Shown piece by piece: positions 25,753-37,321 of a DNA stretch of 64,000 nt. The stretch is from Hyphomonadaceae bacterium (GTDB lineage Bacteria; Pseudomonadota; Alphaproteobacteria; Caulobacterales; Hyphomonadaceae). Location: positions 1 to 64,000 of the forward strand of contig JANQQC010000011.1 of assembly GCA_028285145.1 (NCBI GenBank). Direction: 5' to 3'. The position numbers and the translations under genes are program-made. The notes under the pieces are model-generated. The model was not told the DNA's origin. It made no database searches and worked only from the letters and a program-made list of their open reading frames with translations. The first letter of the stretch is position 1, and each line of letters starts with the position of its first letter.

Positions 25753-26658
25753 TCAGCCACGAGCTTCCACGACCGGACTCTGTCCCTCAGAGGCGGACGT
25801 CGCGGCGGGCTCTTTGGGTGGGGGCGCAGCATCGTCCCGCCGGTACTGGTTTACCGAGAACAGACGCCAGGCCAGCAAAGAGAGCATCGCCACGAAGTTC
25901 ACAATCGCCCAGACCGTGGAAACCGTCTCATTGGGCACCGCCGGATACTGGTCCAGGGTCTGTGGCATCACATCGGTAGCCGCCCGCAGCGTCAGATGGA
26001 AGGCTAGTGTGAACACCCGGATCATGCCGAAGAGCTCAGGTTTGTTGACGAGGAACGTATAAAGAAGCGCGGCGATCAGAAGCGATGCCGAACTTGCGAA
26101 ATAGGTCGGGTTCTCATTGTAAACGAAGAGCAGGTTCCACGAGACATAGGCAACATTCCAAGCAGTACCTGTCAGGGCAAATACATCTCCCCGATTGTCC
26201 TCGGCAAAGCCCCAGTTGCGCTGTTTGAAGCCAGGATAGCGCACAGCGGGCAGCAGGATCATTAGCACAAAACCAGCCGCGCCGTTCAGCGTGTTGCCAA
26301 GCGCGATGTCTTTCACCGAGGCTTCAGCAATGTTCAGCGCGAACATGGCGTAGAAGCCCCAGAGCACCCATTCCCCGCGCATGAACTTCCATGCGCCACC
26401 GCGCTGGTCGTGATGGGCGATGCGGGCAAGGCCAATCAGAAACGCCATCGGGACGAGGACGCTAAGGGTCTTTATCCATCGGAACCAGCCATCCAAATGC
26501 TCTGGCCAGAGCGGCGCAGTCGCCAGCGCCAATAATGCGAGACCGAACGCGCCCCAGACAGTTTTACGGATCAGGGTCGCAAACAGGAGCAGGATGACGA
26601 TGTAAATCGCGGCGTAAACGAAAACCATGGCGAACGCGCCCACCCATGACGAAATCAC
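25753..26658 (-). CDS. Multi-spanning membrane protein, DUF5692-like
   Basis: A 301-residue inner-membrane protein with about nine hydrophobic segments and a polar, Pro/Ala/Glu-rich tail. FALNIAEASVKDIALGN, WNVAYVSWNLLFVYNENPTYFASSASLL and an IRVFTLAFHLTLR segment fit the DUF5692-type family as I recall it; no function is known. GTG at 26658 gives the longest frame; ATG at 26628 is an alternative. A 7-bp inverted repeat (CGAAATC / GATTTCG, 26650-26673) overlaps the start. Confidence 0.6.
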   Translation of the reverse strand: MISSWVGAFAMVFVYAAIYIVILLLFATLIRKTVWGAFGLALLALATAPLWPEHLDGWFRWIKTLSVLVPMAFLIGLARIAHHDQRGGAWKFMRGEWVLWGFYAMFALNIAEASVKDIALGNTLNGAAGFVLMILLPAVRYPGFKQRNWGFAEDNRGDVFALTGTAWNVAYVSWNLLFVYNENPTYFASSASLLIAALLYTFLVNKPELFGMIRVFTLAFHLTLRAATDVMPQTLDQYPAVPNETVSTVWAIVNFVAMLSLLAWRLFSVNQYRRDDAAPPPKEPAATSASEGQSPVVEARG

Positions 26659-26734
26659 TAATAGACGATTTCGTATTCTATCTCAGATGAGAAATACAGG
26701 AGATTCCCGAGTCGCGTGTGTCATAGCCCAAGGA

Positions 26735-28372
26735 CTAGCTTGCGGCGGACAGAGCAATGTCCGCTTCGGAGAGTTCTTCTTCCACCTGGCGCGGGGATTT
26801 CGGCACATGGTTTTCGGCTGGCAGCACCAGCGTCGCCACGGTGCCGACCTGCGGACGGCTCTTTATGATCAGATCACCGCCATTGGCCTGGGCCAGACGA
26901 CGACCGATGGTGAGGCCGAGGCCCGCTCCCTTGGAACCAGCTTCGATGTTCGGGTCGCCCTGATAGAACGGCTCGAAAATCTTCTCAGCCTCGCATTCCT
27001 CAATGCCCAGGCCCCAATCGCGAACAGAGACGTAAGGGGCCCCGTCGCTTGATAGGCCGGCGGCTATGGCGACTCGTGGCTTTACACCGCCAAACTTCAA
27101 AGCGTTGGAGATCAGCGCGATCAAAATGCGCTCAACGGCAAGCGGGTCTGCGATCACTGCGCCAAGTGACCGGCTCACCTTGATGTTCAGATCGATTTCC
27201 GGCCCGACTTCCTCAAACATCGTTGCAAGCCGGACGGCTTTGCGAATAACGGCTGGCAGTTCGAACTGCTTTTGATTGTTCGTCGCATGCTCAAGGCCGA
27301 GCTGCGAATAGGCCAGAATGTCATCGAGCATGCGCAGCAAATGCTGCCCGCTTTCAGAGATGCGCTCGGCATACTCGCTCATTTCTTGCGGCGACAAGGA
27401 GATGTTCGAGCCGGTCGCCATAAGGCGTGAGAAACCGATAATGACGTTGAGCGGCGTGCGGAGTTCATGGCTCATCGACTCAAGGAACCGCACTTTCGAC
27501 CGGTCTGCGGCTTCTGCCTCACTTAGCGCGCGCTCCAGATCGGCCTCACGATCGGCTCGCTCGGAAATATCGGAAAAAAGATAGACCCCTGCCCCATTGT
27601 CTCCGTGAGAGACGCTCGGCTCGAAGACCTTTCCATTTACGACAAGCTTTCGATTGGTGGCCGCTTCATCGAAGGAGAAGTCGCGATCGAAATTGTCGCG
27701 GAAGGTCTTATTCGTCAGGAGTTTTTCATTGTTTTGGCTGACCAGCGCGAAACCGTCCTTCATGGCTTCGATAGCGGAGACGAGGTTTGCGTGACTCTCA
27801 CGTTCAGCGAAGCGCGCTTTGATCTCCTGGCGCAGCTGGAACTGACTGTTCCGGCAGCCCACGTCGAGCGCAAAAGTCAGGACAAGCGAGAGGAAGAAGT
27901 AGACATAGCCCGACGATCCGAGGAACACAGTCGACAGGCCCGCGCCGAGACAGGTGGGCACGACGAAGCACATGGTCGGCCAGCGCGCGGTCGACAGGAT
28001 CGCCGTTGTGCCTGCGGCCATGGCGATCTGAATGGACGCGAAGAAGAAGATGGCGACATCGCCCGTACCCTCAGCGCGCAGCGCCGGCATTGCCCAGACC
28101 AGTCCCAGAAAGCCTGACTGGATAGCGCCCATTCGCAGCAAACGGCCGGAAACGACCTGAGGCGCTTCGCGATTGCCGAAACGCTTATAGATCCGCCACA
28201 TCAGGGCGGAGTTCACGATGCAGACAAGGCACCAGCCATACTCAGGAAGGCCAACCGATCCCGCGATCAGCGCCATGGAGATCACCACGATGATTGAGTT
28301 CAGCGCATTAATGGCTGCGATGATACCCAGTCGGCTTGCCAAAAACATTTGCTGAGCGCGGACAAAAGCCAT
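26735..28372 (-). CDS. Membrane sensor histidine kinase
   Basis: A 545-residue kinase: six or so hydrophobic segments (residues 15-170), a PAS-like domain (about 195-270, AIEAMKDGFALVSQN), a short coiled linker, HisKA with phospho-acceptor His302 in SHELRTPLN, and HATPase_c with N-box (ALISNALKFGG), G1 (DWGLGIEE) and G2 (GAGLGLTI). ATG at 28372 is preferred because AGGAG precedes it by 9 bases; the frame also opens at a GTG at 28531. No response regulator lies next to it, so it is an orphan kinase; the signal is unknown. Confidence 0.85.
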   Translation of the reverse strand: MAFVRAQQMFLASRLGIIAAINALNSIIVVISMALIAGSVGLPEYGWCLVCIVNSALMWRIYKRFGNREAPQVVSGRLLRMGAIQSGFLGLVWAMPALRAEGTGDVAIFFFASIQIAMAAGTTAILSTARWPTMCFVVPTCLGAGLSTVFLGSSGYVYFFLSLVLTFALDVGCRNSQFQLRQEIKARFAERESHANLVSAIEAMKDGFALVSQNNEKLLTNKTFRDNFDRDFSFDEAATNRKLVVNGKVFEPSVSHGDNGAGVYLFSDISERADREADLERALSEAEAADRSKVRFLESMSHELRTPLNVIIGFSRLMATGSNISLSPQEMSEYAERISESGQHLLRMLDDILAYSQLGLEHATNNQKQFELPAVIRKAVRLATMFEEVGPEIDLNIKVSRSLGAVIADPLAVERILIALISNALKFGGVKPRVAIAAGLSSDGAPYVSVRDWGLGIEECEAEKIFEPFYQGDPNIEAGSKGAGLGLTIGRRLAQANGGDLIIKSRPQVGTVATLVLPAENHVPKSPRQVEEELSEADIALSAAS

Positions 28373-28674
28373 GTCCTGGCGCTCCTGCTCTTGTTTTGGA
28401 TTGGATACCGTTTGGGCGTTCAAAACTTCACCGGTGACTTTGTTTCTGCTCCCGCATACGGCAACGTCCTTAACATTCAGCAACCATGAGTGGAGAGATT
28501 CCGCCCATTGCTGAAAGAAATGCAGGGCCACAAAAAGCGCTTTGTAAACAGAAACTTAAGACGCCGTCTAGATTTCCAGAGCCTGGCTGAACCGGACTTC
28601 AATTATAAGCGTGTAGACCGGTAGCTGATCGCCGGGCAGACCTCGGCACAGACCCTCAGCCTGGAGCCTGCCCC
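28373..28674. other. 302-bp intergenic gap
   Basis: This gap lies between the divergent histidine kinase and a small open frame. Bases 28373-28531 could encode a kinase N-terminal extension from a GTG without ribosome site. Beyond that I see no RNA gene, operator repeat or terminator. The AT-richer stretch 28535-28610 is the likely promoter area. Confidence 0.4.
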
Positions 28675-28869
28675 GTGCCGGAAGACATTCAAATCGCCGA
28701 AGACAACGAAGCCCAAAAGGCCGAGCGCGGCTATCTGGTGGAAGTCGTCCGCGCCCTCGCAGCCTTTACAGTCGTCGCTGGTGTTTTCGTGATGATCCCT
28801 CAGATTCTGGACGCCGATACCTGCTGCGAAGTCTACGCCGCCACTTCTGAGATGGTGCTGATTGCCTAA
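28675..28869 (+). CDS. Small single-span membrane protein, hypothetical
   Basis: A 64-residue frame starting at GTG with GGAG 8 bases upstream. It has an acidic N-terminus, one hydrophobic span (about residues 24-44) and a Cys-Cys pair near residue 50. The stop overlaps the convergent CitE-type gene by 4 bp. No family is recognised; composition and spacing make it plausible, but it could be spurious. Confidence 0.4.
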   Translation: MPEDIQIAEDNEAQKAERGYLVEVVRALAAFTVVAGVFVMIPQILDADTCCEVYAATSEMVLIA

Positions 28870-29738
28870 AGCGCGGCAATTGCCTCACTGACAGCTACAA
28901 TCCTGCGCGCCTCTTCAAGGTGCAGCAGTTCGGTCATCTTGCCATTGACCTTGATCACGCCCTTGCCTGCATTTTCCGGATCGGCAAACGCCTCAATGAC
29001 AGCGCGTGCCTGATCGACGGCCTCTGGTTCCGGCGAGAAGATCGCATTGCACGTTTCGATCTGGTTCGGATGGATTAGTGTCTTGCCGTCAAAGCCGAGC
29101 ACGCGTCCCTGACGACATTCTCCTTCAAGACCAGCTTCGTCCTTGATATCGTTGAACACACCATCAATAGCGAGAAGATCATAGGCGCGCGCCGCCGCCA
29201 GTGTCAGTCCGAAGGCAGACTGAAAGGCCTCCCGGTCCGGCGTTGCTTGCGCGCGATACTCCTTGGCAAGATCATTCGTTCCCATGACAAACCCGGTCAG
29301 ACGTGTGCGCCCGACCGCTTCGGCAATGTCCTGAATGTTCAAAATGGCCTTGGGCATCTCGATCATGACCCAGAGCGCCATATCCTCGGGCGCGCCAGCG
29401 CGGCTCATCGCGTCATTCAGCCGGTCGATGTCCCCGCCATCGATCACTTTCGGGGCAAGGATACCGTCTGGACCGGCAGCGACCGCCGCATTGAGATCAT
29501 CAAGGCCCCATTCGGTATCCAGCCCATTGATGCGGATGATCAGTTCGCGCCCACCATAGCCACCGCCGGTGACAGCAGACGTGACGGCGTCCCGCGCCTC
29601 GGACTTGGCGTCTGGGGCGACGGCATCTTCAAGGTCAAGGATCAGCGTGTCCGCAGGCAGACCCTTGGCCTTTTCAAGCGCACGTTCATTGGCCCCCGGC
29701 ATGTAAAGACAGGAGCGGCGCGGACGGTGATCAGACAT
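28866..29738 (-). CDS. CitE-type CoA-ester lyase (HpcH/HpaI family)
   Basis: A 290-residue TIM-barrel enzyme. RSCLYMPGANERALEKA, DLEDAVAPDAK, LIIRINGLDTEWGLDDL, the metal ligand region VMIEMPKAILNI, and MGTNDLAKE are diagnostic. Family members cleave malyl-, citramalyl- or beta-methylmalyl-CoA, or hydrolyse malyl-CoA. It lies 5 kb from the island's last gene and lacks the operator, but would be a second candidate to cleave the alkylmalyl-CoA expected from that pathway, or a glyoxylate/propionate enzyme. Confidence 0.85.
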   Translation of the reverse strand: MSDHRPRRSCLYMPGANERALEKAKGLPADTLILDLEDAVAPDAKSEARDAVTSAVTGGGYGGRELIIRINGLDTEWGLDDLNAAVAAGPDGILAPKVIDGGDIDRLNDAMSRAGAPEDMALWVMIEMPKAILNIQDIAEAVGRTRLTGFVMGTNDLAKEYRAQATPDREAFQSAFGLTLAAARAYDLLAIDGVFNDIKDEAGLEGECRQGRVLGFDGKTLIHPNQIETCNAIFSPEPEAVDQARAVIEAFADPENAGKGVIKVNGKMTELLHLEEARRIVAVSEAIAAL

Positions 29739-29775
29739 GGAGACCTCTTGACGGTAGGATCAGAAACGCCTCCCG

Positions 29776-30255
29776 ATGCCGCGTATGAGCGATGAAGTCC
29801 AGATCAGGCGCGGTAACACGTCCGACCATGCCGCGCTCGCAGACATCTTCCACGAGTCCGTTCGGGACGGGGCGACACTTTACTCGGGTGCCCAGCGCGC
29901 CGCATGGTCGCCAGCCCCGCCAGCGCTCTCAGACTGGTCAGCAAAACTGAACGCGCAGACGGTTTTTGTTGCCGAGGCCGACGGTAAACCAGTCGGCTTT
30001 CTGACGCTTCTGCCAGACGGAGAAATCGACCTCGCCTATATCCACCCGTCGCACAAAGGCACAGGCCTCTTCCGAAAGCTCTACGCGCAGCTGGAAACAT
30101 ACGCGCTCAAGTCCGACTCAAGAACGCTCACCACGCATGCGAGCCTCCACGCCCATCCAGCCTTTCTCGCCGTCGGGTTTGAGGTGACGGAGAAAGAGCA
30201 TGTCGAGCGCAATGGCGAGACATTTCAGCGCTACGCCATGCAGAAACGGCTATGA
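29776..30255 (+). CDS. GNAT family N-acetyltransferase
   Basis: A 159-residue GCN5-related acetyltransferase. The substrate arm (VFVAEADGKPVGFLTLLPDGEIDLAYIHPSHKGTGLFRKLY) includes motif A, here HKGTGLF at the acetyl-CoA loop, followed by the FEVTEKEHVERNG strand. A second ATG at 29785 is possible. The acceptor is unknown. It is divergent from the CitE-type gene with a 37-bp gap. Confidence 0.8.
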   Translation: MPRMSDEVQIRRGNTSDHAALADIFHESVRDGATLYSGAQRAAWSPAPPALSDWSAKLNAQTVFVAEADGKPVGFLTLLPDGEIDLAYIHPSHKGTGLFRKLYAQLETYALKSDSRTLTTHASLHAHPAFLAVGFEVTEKEHVERNGETFQRYAMQKRL

Positions 30256-30322
30256 CCGGCCCTCGGCTGCTTCGCGTTCAATTTGCTTTGTGTGAAGCCC
30301 AGCCCGGTTTAAAGCCGGTCCC

Positions 30323-31447
30323 ATGACCGAGATCACAGGACACATCGTCCCGGGGTTTGAACCCGTCCGCGACGCCTTCGCGGCGAATTTCGAGGCCGAT
30401 GACGAGTTGGGGGCGGGATTTGCCGTCATTCTGGATAGCGAGCCCGTTGTCGACCTGCAGGGCGGCTGGGCCGATCGTAAGAAAACCATAGCCTGGGACG
30501 CCGAAACGATCGTTCCGGTCTTTTCGACGACCAAGGGCATTGCTGCGCTCGTGATCGCCTTGCTGCTGGATCGCTCCGGCGGAGAGCTGACTTACGAGAC
30601 AACAGTCGCCTCTATGTGGCCGGATTTTGCTGCTGAAGGAAAAGACCGCGTCACGATCGGGCAGATGCTGTCTCATCAAGCTGGCCTGCCCGGCTTTACC
30701 GAGGAAATCGACCCTGCCCTCTGGCTCGATCCGCCCGCCTGCGCGGCGGCCATCGCTGCCCTGCCCCCATTGTGGGAGCCAGGCACGGCGCACGGCTACC
30801 ACCCCATCACCTGGGGCTATCTGGTTGGCGAGCTTGCACGTCTGATCGACGGGCGAACGCTCGGCACCATCTTGAGGGAAGACATCTGCGCGCCCGTAGG
30901 CATCGATTTCCAAATTGGGTTGCCGGAAGCAGACCACGCACGCGTCGCTGACATTCAGCGCCCACGCGCGCTTGCCGACCTTGGAAAGATCAACGAAGCG
31001 ACCCGTGCGGCCTTCCTCACCAAATGGGCCGCGCCCAATCGTGGCGGAGCGATCTGGAAGGCAATTGAAATCCCGTCCGCAAACGGCCATGGGACCGCGC
31101 TCGGCGTCGCCGCGCTTTACGGGCTCTATGCTAATGGCGGCGCGCTGTCAGGCAATCAGATCATCTCAGCGGCCGGCATGGGCGCACTGACGCGTCGGCA
31201 GACCATTGGTCAGGATCTCGTCCTGCCCTTCATAACGGAGTTTGCTGCAGGCCTTATGCGCAACAATCTCGGCCTTTACGGACCAAACCCGGAAACGCTC
31301 GCCCATTCGGGCTGGGGCGGTTCAATGGGGCTTGGCGACCCGGACCGGCACCTGTCGGCCGCCTATGTCATGAATCGTCAGTCCAACCATTTGCAGGGCG
31401 ATCCCCGCGCACGCCGGCTGATCGATGCGCTTTATGGCTGCCTGTAG
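30323..31447 (+). CDS. Beta-lactamase-fold serine hydrolase (class C/EstB type)
   Basis: A 374-residue protein without obvious signal peptide. The nucleophile motif is SxxK in FSTTKG (about residue 73), with YHPITWGY as the second-motif region (Tyr in YxN/YxP position) and a C-terminal HSGWGGS in place of KTG. This pattern marks esterase-like members (EstB, LACTB types) rather than true beta-lactamases. It likely hydrolyses esters or amides in the cytoplasm. Confidence 0.8.
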   Translation: MTEITGHIVPGFEPVRDAFAANFEADDELGAGFAVILDSEPVVDLQGGWADRKKTIAWDAETIVPVFSTTKGIAALVIALLLDRSGGELTYETTVASMWPDFAAEGKDRVTIGQMLSHQAGLPGFTEEIDPALWLDPPACAAAIAALPPLWEPGTAHGYHPITWGYLVGELARLIDGRTLGTILREDICAPVGIDFQIGLPEADHARVADIQRPRALADLGKINEATRAAFLTKWAAPNRGGAIWKAIEIPSANGHGTALGVAALYGLYANGGALSGNQIISAAGMGALTRRQTIGQDLVLPFITEFAAGLMRNNLGLYGPNPETLAHSGWGGSMGLGDPDRHLSAAYVMNRQSNHLQGDPRARRLIDALYGCL

Positions 31448-32160
31448 GCGCTGAGGAATTCCGGTTCTGCATCATCAGCCAGTCTGACCGCTGTCAGCGG
31501 TCCGCCGAACACCGCACCGGTGTCGACATTGATCCGGCGACCATCCGTAGAAACCCCCGGCTTTTGATCGTCAGTCGGAGTGTGCCCGTGAATGACGCGC
31601 TGCCCGGCCAGCGCGGGGCTGGTCCATTGAGCGGTATCGAAAAACCGCGCCGAGCGTGTCCAGATTCGGATATCTTCGGACTCCTCCGGAAACCGCCGAG
31701 GGCAAACGCCCGCGTGGACCACGATCAACTGCTCGTCTTCGAACCAGAGCATTCGGGGAAGACCCTTCAGCCAGCGCATGTGATCGGGGGCAAGGCCGTC
31801 AAACCCATGGTCTCTGTAGCTGAACTCGGTCTCGGCCCCGCCATTCTCGCTCCAGAAAGTGTAGTCGTGGCCGCCACGACTAAATGCGCTTATCGCCATC
31901 TCTTCATGATTGCCAAGCAGGCTGAGCACCTCCCACCCTTGCGGCGGCCGGGCCTCGAGGGCCATCAAACGTTCTATCACGCCGAAGCTGTCCGGCCCGC
32001 GGTCAATGTAATCGCCGAGATGGACCAGCACGCCGCCCGCGCCGCCACCAAACAACTCATAATGGTTGAAGATCTGCTGATGAAGATCGGCGAGCAGTTC
32101 AGCCTCACCATGAATGTCGCCGACGACATAAAAAACGCGTTTCTCTGGACGTTCCGGCAT
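31432..32160 (-). CDS. Metallophosphatase (serine/threonine phosphatase-like)
   Basis: A 242-residue calcineurin-like phosphatase with GDIHGEAELL, GDYIDRGPDS and GNHEEMA, then VHAGV and a late HGHT, so all five metal and phosphate motifs of the PPP/ApaH-like family are present. It may dephosphorylate proteins or dinucleoside polyphosphates. It overlaps the 3' end of the serine hydrolase by 16 bp in convergent orientation. Confidence 0.85.
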   Translation of the reverse strand: MPERPEKRVFYVVGDIHGEAELLADLHQQIFNHYELFGGGAGGVLVHLGDYIDRGPDSFGVIERLMALEARPPQGWEVLSLLGNHEEMAISAFSRGGHDYTFWSENGGAETEFSYRDHGFDGLAPDHMRWLKGLPRMLWFEDEQLIVVHAGVCPRRFPEESEDIRIWTRSARFFDTAQWTSPALAGQRVIHGHTPTDDQKPGVSTDGRRINVDTGAVFGGPLTAVRLADDAEPEFLSAYRQP

Positions 32161-32190
32161 GAGTCCCTTTTCCTCGCGGTTGAGGCGTTT

Positions 32191-33096
32191 TCATGTCACC
32201 TGCGCAGACCGGGCAAGCCGTCGCGCCTTGCGCCCGCCGAGCACGCTGTCGGTCGTGAATATAACGAGCGCCGCCCAGATGCAGGCAAAACCGACGCCAT
32301 GCGTCCAGCCAAAACGCTCGCCGAAGGACAGGGCAATCAGGAATTGGAGCGTCGGCCCCAGATACTGCATCATCCCAACCGTTGAGAGCATCAGCCGCTT
32401 GGCGGCGATTGCAAACAGAATAAGCGGCACAGCCGTGATTGGTCCGGACGCCATCAGCAGCAGGATGTCTGATCCCCCTTCCCCGAGAAGCCGGCCGTTC
32501 GGCTGACCCGTGAACCATCCCATCCAGAGCGCGGCGAGCGGTGCCAGCAGAGCCGCCTCGACCAGAAATCCGGCGCGGCCATCCACTTGCACACGTTTCC
32601 GGATCACCGAATAAATCGCGAAGGTGAGACAAAGGATAAGGGCCGCCCACGGGACGCGCCCAAACGCGACCGCCATCACCGCGACCCCAATCGCGGCGAC
32701 ACCGACCGCAGCCCACTGCGCCGGGCGCAGGCGTTCGGAGAGGAACACTGCCCCGATCAAAACATTCACCAGCGGGTTGATGTAGTAGCCAAGGCTCGCC
32801 TCCATCACGCGATCCTGTCCGACCGCCCAGATATAGATAAACCAGTTCAGCCCGATCAGCGCCGCAGACAGGGTGAGCCAACCCATACGCCGAACAGTCA
32901 GAACTGCGCGCAGGTCTGCCCATTTGGCGGCTATGGCGATGAAGATGACGCCGGTCGGCACCGACCAGAGGATCCGATGCGCCAGCATTTCTTCCGGCGC
33001 GATATGTCCAAGCACTTTGAAATAGAGCGGCAACAGCCCCCAGATCGTGTAGGCGCCGAGCGCAGAAAAAAAGCCAAGACGGATCGCGGGACTCAT
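32191..33096 (-). CDS. rarD: RarD-type EamA permease
   Basis: A 301-residue, ten-span drug/metabolite transporter. The start AIRLGFFSALGAYTIWGLLPLYFKVL and HRILWSVPTGVIF are characteristic of RarD, as is FGERFGWTHGVGFACIWAAL near the end. RarD proteins are permeases of unclear substrate. The gene is 30 bp upstream of the metallophosphatase on the same strand, so they may be cotranscribed. Confidence 0.88.
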   Translation of the reverse strand: MSPAIRLGFFSALGAYTIWGLLPLYFKVLGHIAPEEMLAHRILWSVPTGVIFIAIAAKWADLRAVLTVRRMGWLTLSAALIGLNWFIYIWAVGQDRVMEASLGYYINPLVNVLIGAVFLSERLRPAQWAAVGVAAIGVAVMAVAFGRVPWAALILCLTFAIYSVIRKRVQVDGRAGFLVEAALLAPLAALWMGWFTGQPNGRLLGEGGSDILLLMASGPITAVPLILFAIAAKRLMLSTVGMMQYLGPTLQFLIALSFGERFGWTHGVGFACIWAALVIFTTDSVLGGRKARRLARSAQVT

Positions 33097-33233
33097 CTTG
33101 ACGAGCTAACGCCGCGCGCGTCCGAGCGCCACCCGAAATATGCGAATGAGAGGTGGAATACCCCGGCGGTATGGCTTGCCTGTCTCAGCTACCCGCGCGA
33201 GCTTTTGTCTTCAGGTCACAGGAAAGCATACGC

Positions 33234-33782
33234 ATGGCTCATATCGGTCCCTCCGTCACACTCGATGATCCTGCATTCGTCCACGAGAGCGCCTTGCTTT
33301 ATGGCAAGATCTATATCGGCCCCGGGGCCAGCATTTGGCCGAACGTGGTCATGCGGTCCGAGATGTTCGAAATCCGCATCGGGGCACGATCGAACATTCA
33401 GGACTTCGTCATGGTCCATATCGGGTTCGACACGCCGACCATTGTCGGAGAAGACTGCTCCATCACCCATCATGTCACCCTTCATGGTTGCGAGATTGGC
33501 GACCGGTGCCTGATCGGCATCAACGCAACCATCATGGACGGGGTGAAGATCGGGGCGAATTCCATTGTGGCGGGCCAGTCGATTGTGACCGAGGGATCCG
33601 AGTTTCCTGAGAACTCCATTATTGCCGGTTCGCCCGCCCGGCTCGTGAAAACGCGAGACAATGGGGCCGCCAATCGCGGCAATGCCATCTTCTATGAACT
33701 TAACGCCCGCAATTATGCCAAAGGCGTCGACCGCGTTGATCCAGCAGAATTCAAGGCTGCGCTCGAGAGAGGCCATGTTTAA
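33234..33782 (+). CDS. Gamma-carbonic-anhydrase-like hexapeptide-repeat protein
   Basis: A 182-residue left-handed beta-helix protein. Hexapeptide turns run from GKIYIGPGASIWPNVV through GDRCLIGINATIMDGVKIGANSIV. Three histidines (MVHIG, ITHHVTLHG) fit the zinc ligands of the gamma-CA family. The ATG at 33234 follows AGGAAAG; the frame is open upstream without a ribosome site. It probably has a carbonic anhydrase-like or acyl-transfer role in the cytoplasm, trimeric by family. Confidence 0.82.
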   Translation: MAHIGPSVTLDDPAFVHESALLYGKIYIGPGASIWPNVVMRSEMFEIRIGARSNIQDFVMVHIGFDTPTIVGEDCSITHHVTLHGCEIGDRCLIGINATIMDGVKIGANSIVAGQSIVTEGSEFPENSIIAGSPARLVKTRDNGAANRGNAIFYELNARNYAKGVDRVDPAEFKAALERGHV

Positions 33783-36086
<2,304 letters not shown>

Positions 36087-36111
36087 TCATCCCTCCTCCC
36101 AGAAAAACAAA

Positions 36112-36141
36112 CGCCCCGGATTTCGGTCCGGGGCGCTTTTT
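36112..36141. terminator. Bidirectional rho-independent terminator between katG and asd
   Basis: A 9-bp stem (CGCCCCGGA / TCCGGGGCG) with loop TTTCGG is followed by CTTTTTAT on the plus strand and preceded by AAAACAAA, which gives a T-run on the minus strand. It serves both convergent genes. Confidence 0.9.
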
Positions 36142-36162
36142 ATGGGATGATGAGTCTGCCGC

Positions 36163-37203
36163 TTAGGCCGTCTCGACTTGCTTCTCCGGCTTCAGGACAC
36201 CTCGGTTCAGCAGCTCTTCGGCTATCTGGATCGCGTTCAGCGCAGCGCCCTTGCGCAGATTGTCCGAGACACACCAGAAGGCGAGCCCGTTTTCGACCGT
36301 TGGATCACGGCGGACGCGGGAGATGAAGGTCGCCCAGTCACCAACGCAATCGATCGGCGTGATAAACTCGTCTTCCTCAGGCTTGTCGACCAGCATGATG
36401 CCGGGGCTCTCGCGCAGGAGCTTGCGCGCCGATCCCGGCGTGATCGGGTTATTGAACTCGACATGCACAGCCTCGGAATGGCCGACAAAAACCGGCACGC
36501 GCACGCAGGTGACCGTCAGCTCAATCGCCGGGTCGACCATCTTCTTGGTCTCATTCCACATCTTGGCTTCTTCATCAGTGTAACCGTCATCATTGAAGCT
36601 GCCGATTTGCGGGATCACGTTGAACGCGATCTGCTTGGCGAACTCCATGGGCTCCGCTTCCTGGTTCACGAAGATGCCCTTGGTCTGGTTCCAGAGCTCA
36701 TCCATGCCGGCTTTGCCGGCGCCGGAGGTCGACTGATAGGTCGAGACAACGATGCGCTTGATCGAGGCCGCATCATGCAGCGGCTTCAACGCCACGACGA
36801 GTTGCGCGGTCGAGCAGTTCGGGTTGGCGATGATGTTCTTCTTGCCATAGCCCATCACGGCCTCGGCATTTACTTCCGGCACCACGAGCGGAACGTCGGG
36901 GTCCATCCGCCAGGCCGATGAGTTGTCGATGACAATCGCGCCCGCCTCAGCGATTTTCGGAGACCATTGCTTGGAGACTGTGCCGCCAGCCGACATCAGG
37001 ACGAGGTCGACCTTGGAGAAATCGAAGGATTCCAGATCCTCGCATTTCAAGGTTCGCTCGCCAAAGCTCACTTCGCGGCCAACAGAGCGGCGCGAGGCGA
37101 CAGCATAAATCTCGTCGACCGGGAACATCCGCTCGTCGAGGATATTGAACAGTTCGGCACCGACATTTCCCGTGGCACCAACGACAGCGATACGCGTAGC
37201 CAT
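36163..37203 (-). CDS. asd: Aspartate-semialdehyde dehydrogenase
   Basis: A 346-residue NADPH-dependent enzyme of the aspartate pathway to lysine, methionine, threonine and diaminopimelate. GATGNVG (residues 9-15) is the nucleotide loop, Cys130 in ANPNCST is the nucleophile, and STYQSTSGAGKAG and the HSEAVHVEF histidine complete the site. It is near dapF, a later step on the same route. The ATG follows AAAGGAGACGAAG. Confidence 0.96.
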   Translation of the reverse strand: MATRIAVVGATGNVGAELFNILDERMFPVDEIYAVASRRSVGREVSFGERTLKCEDLESFDFSKVDLVLMSAGGTVSKQWSPKIAEAGAIVIDNSSAWRMDPDVPLVVPEVNAEAVMGYGKKNIIANPNCSTAQLVVALKPLHDAASIKRIVVSTYQSTSGAGKAGMDELWNQTKGIFVNQEAEPMEFAKQIAFNVIPQIGSFNDDGYTDEEAKMWNETKKMVDPAIELTVTCVRVPVFVGHSEAVHVEFNNPITPGSARKLLRESPGIMLVDKPEEDEFITPIDCVGDWATFISRVRRDPTVENGLAFWCVSDNLRKGAALNAIQIAEELLNRGVLKPEKQVETA

Positions 37204-37321
37204 CTTCGTCTCCTTTTGGAGGCGCGCTTATGCGCTATCCTTGCGGCAGAATAAAGCCTGTTGCGCCGCAGCGCAGCCAATCCCACAATGCAAATATGGG
37301 TTTTTGGGAGAATCAGACGCC

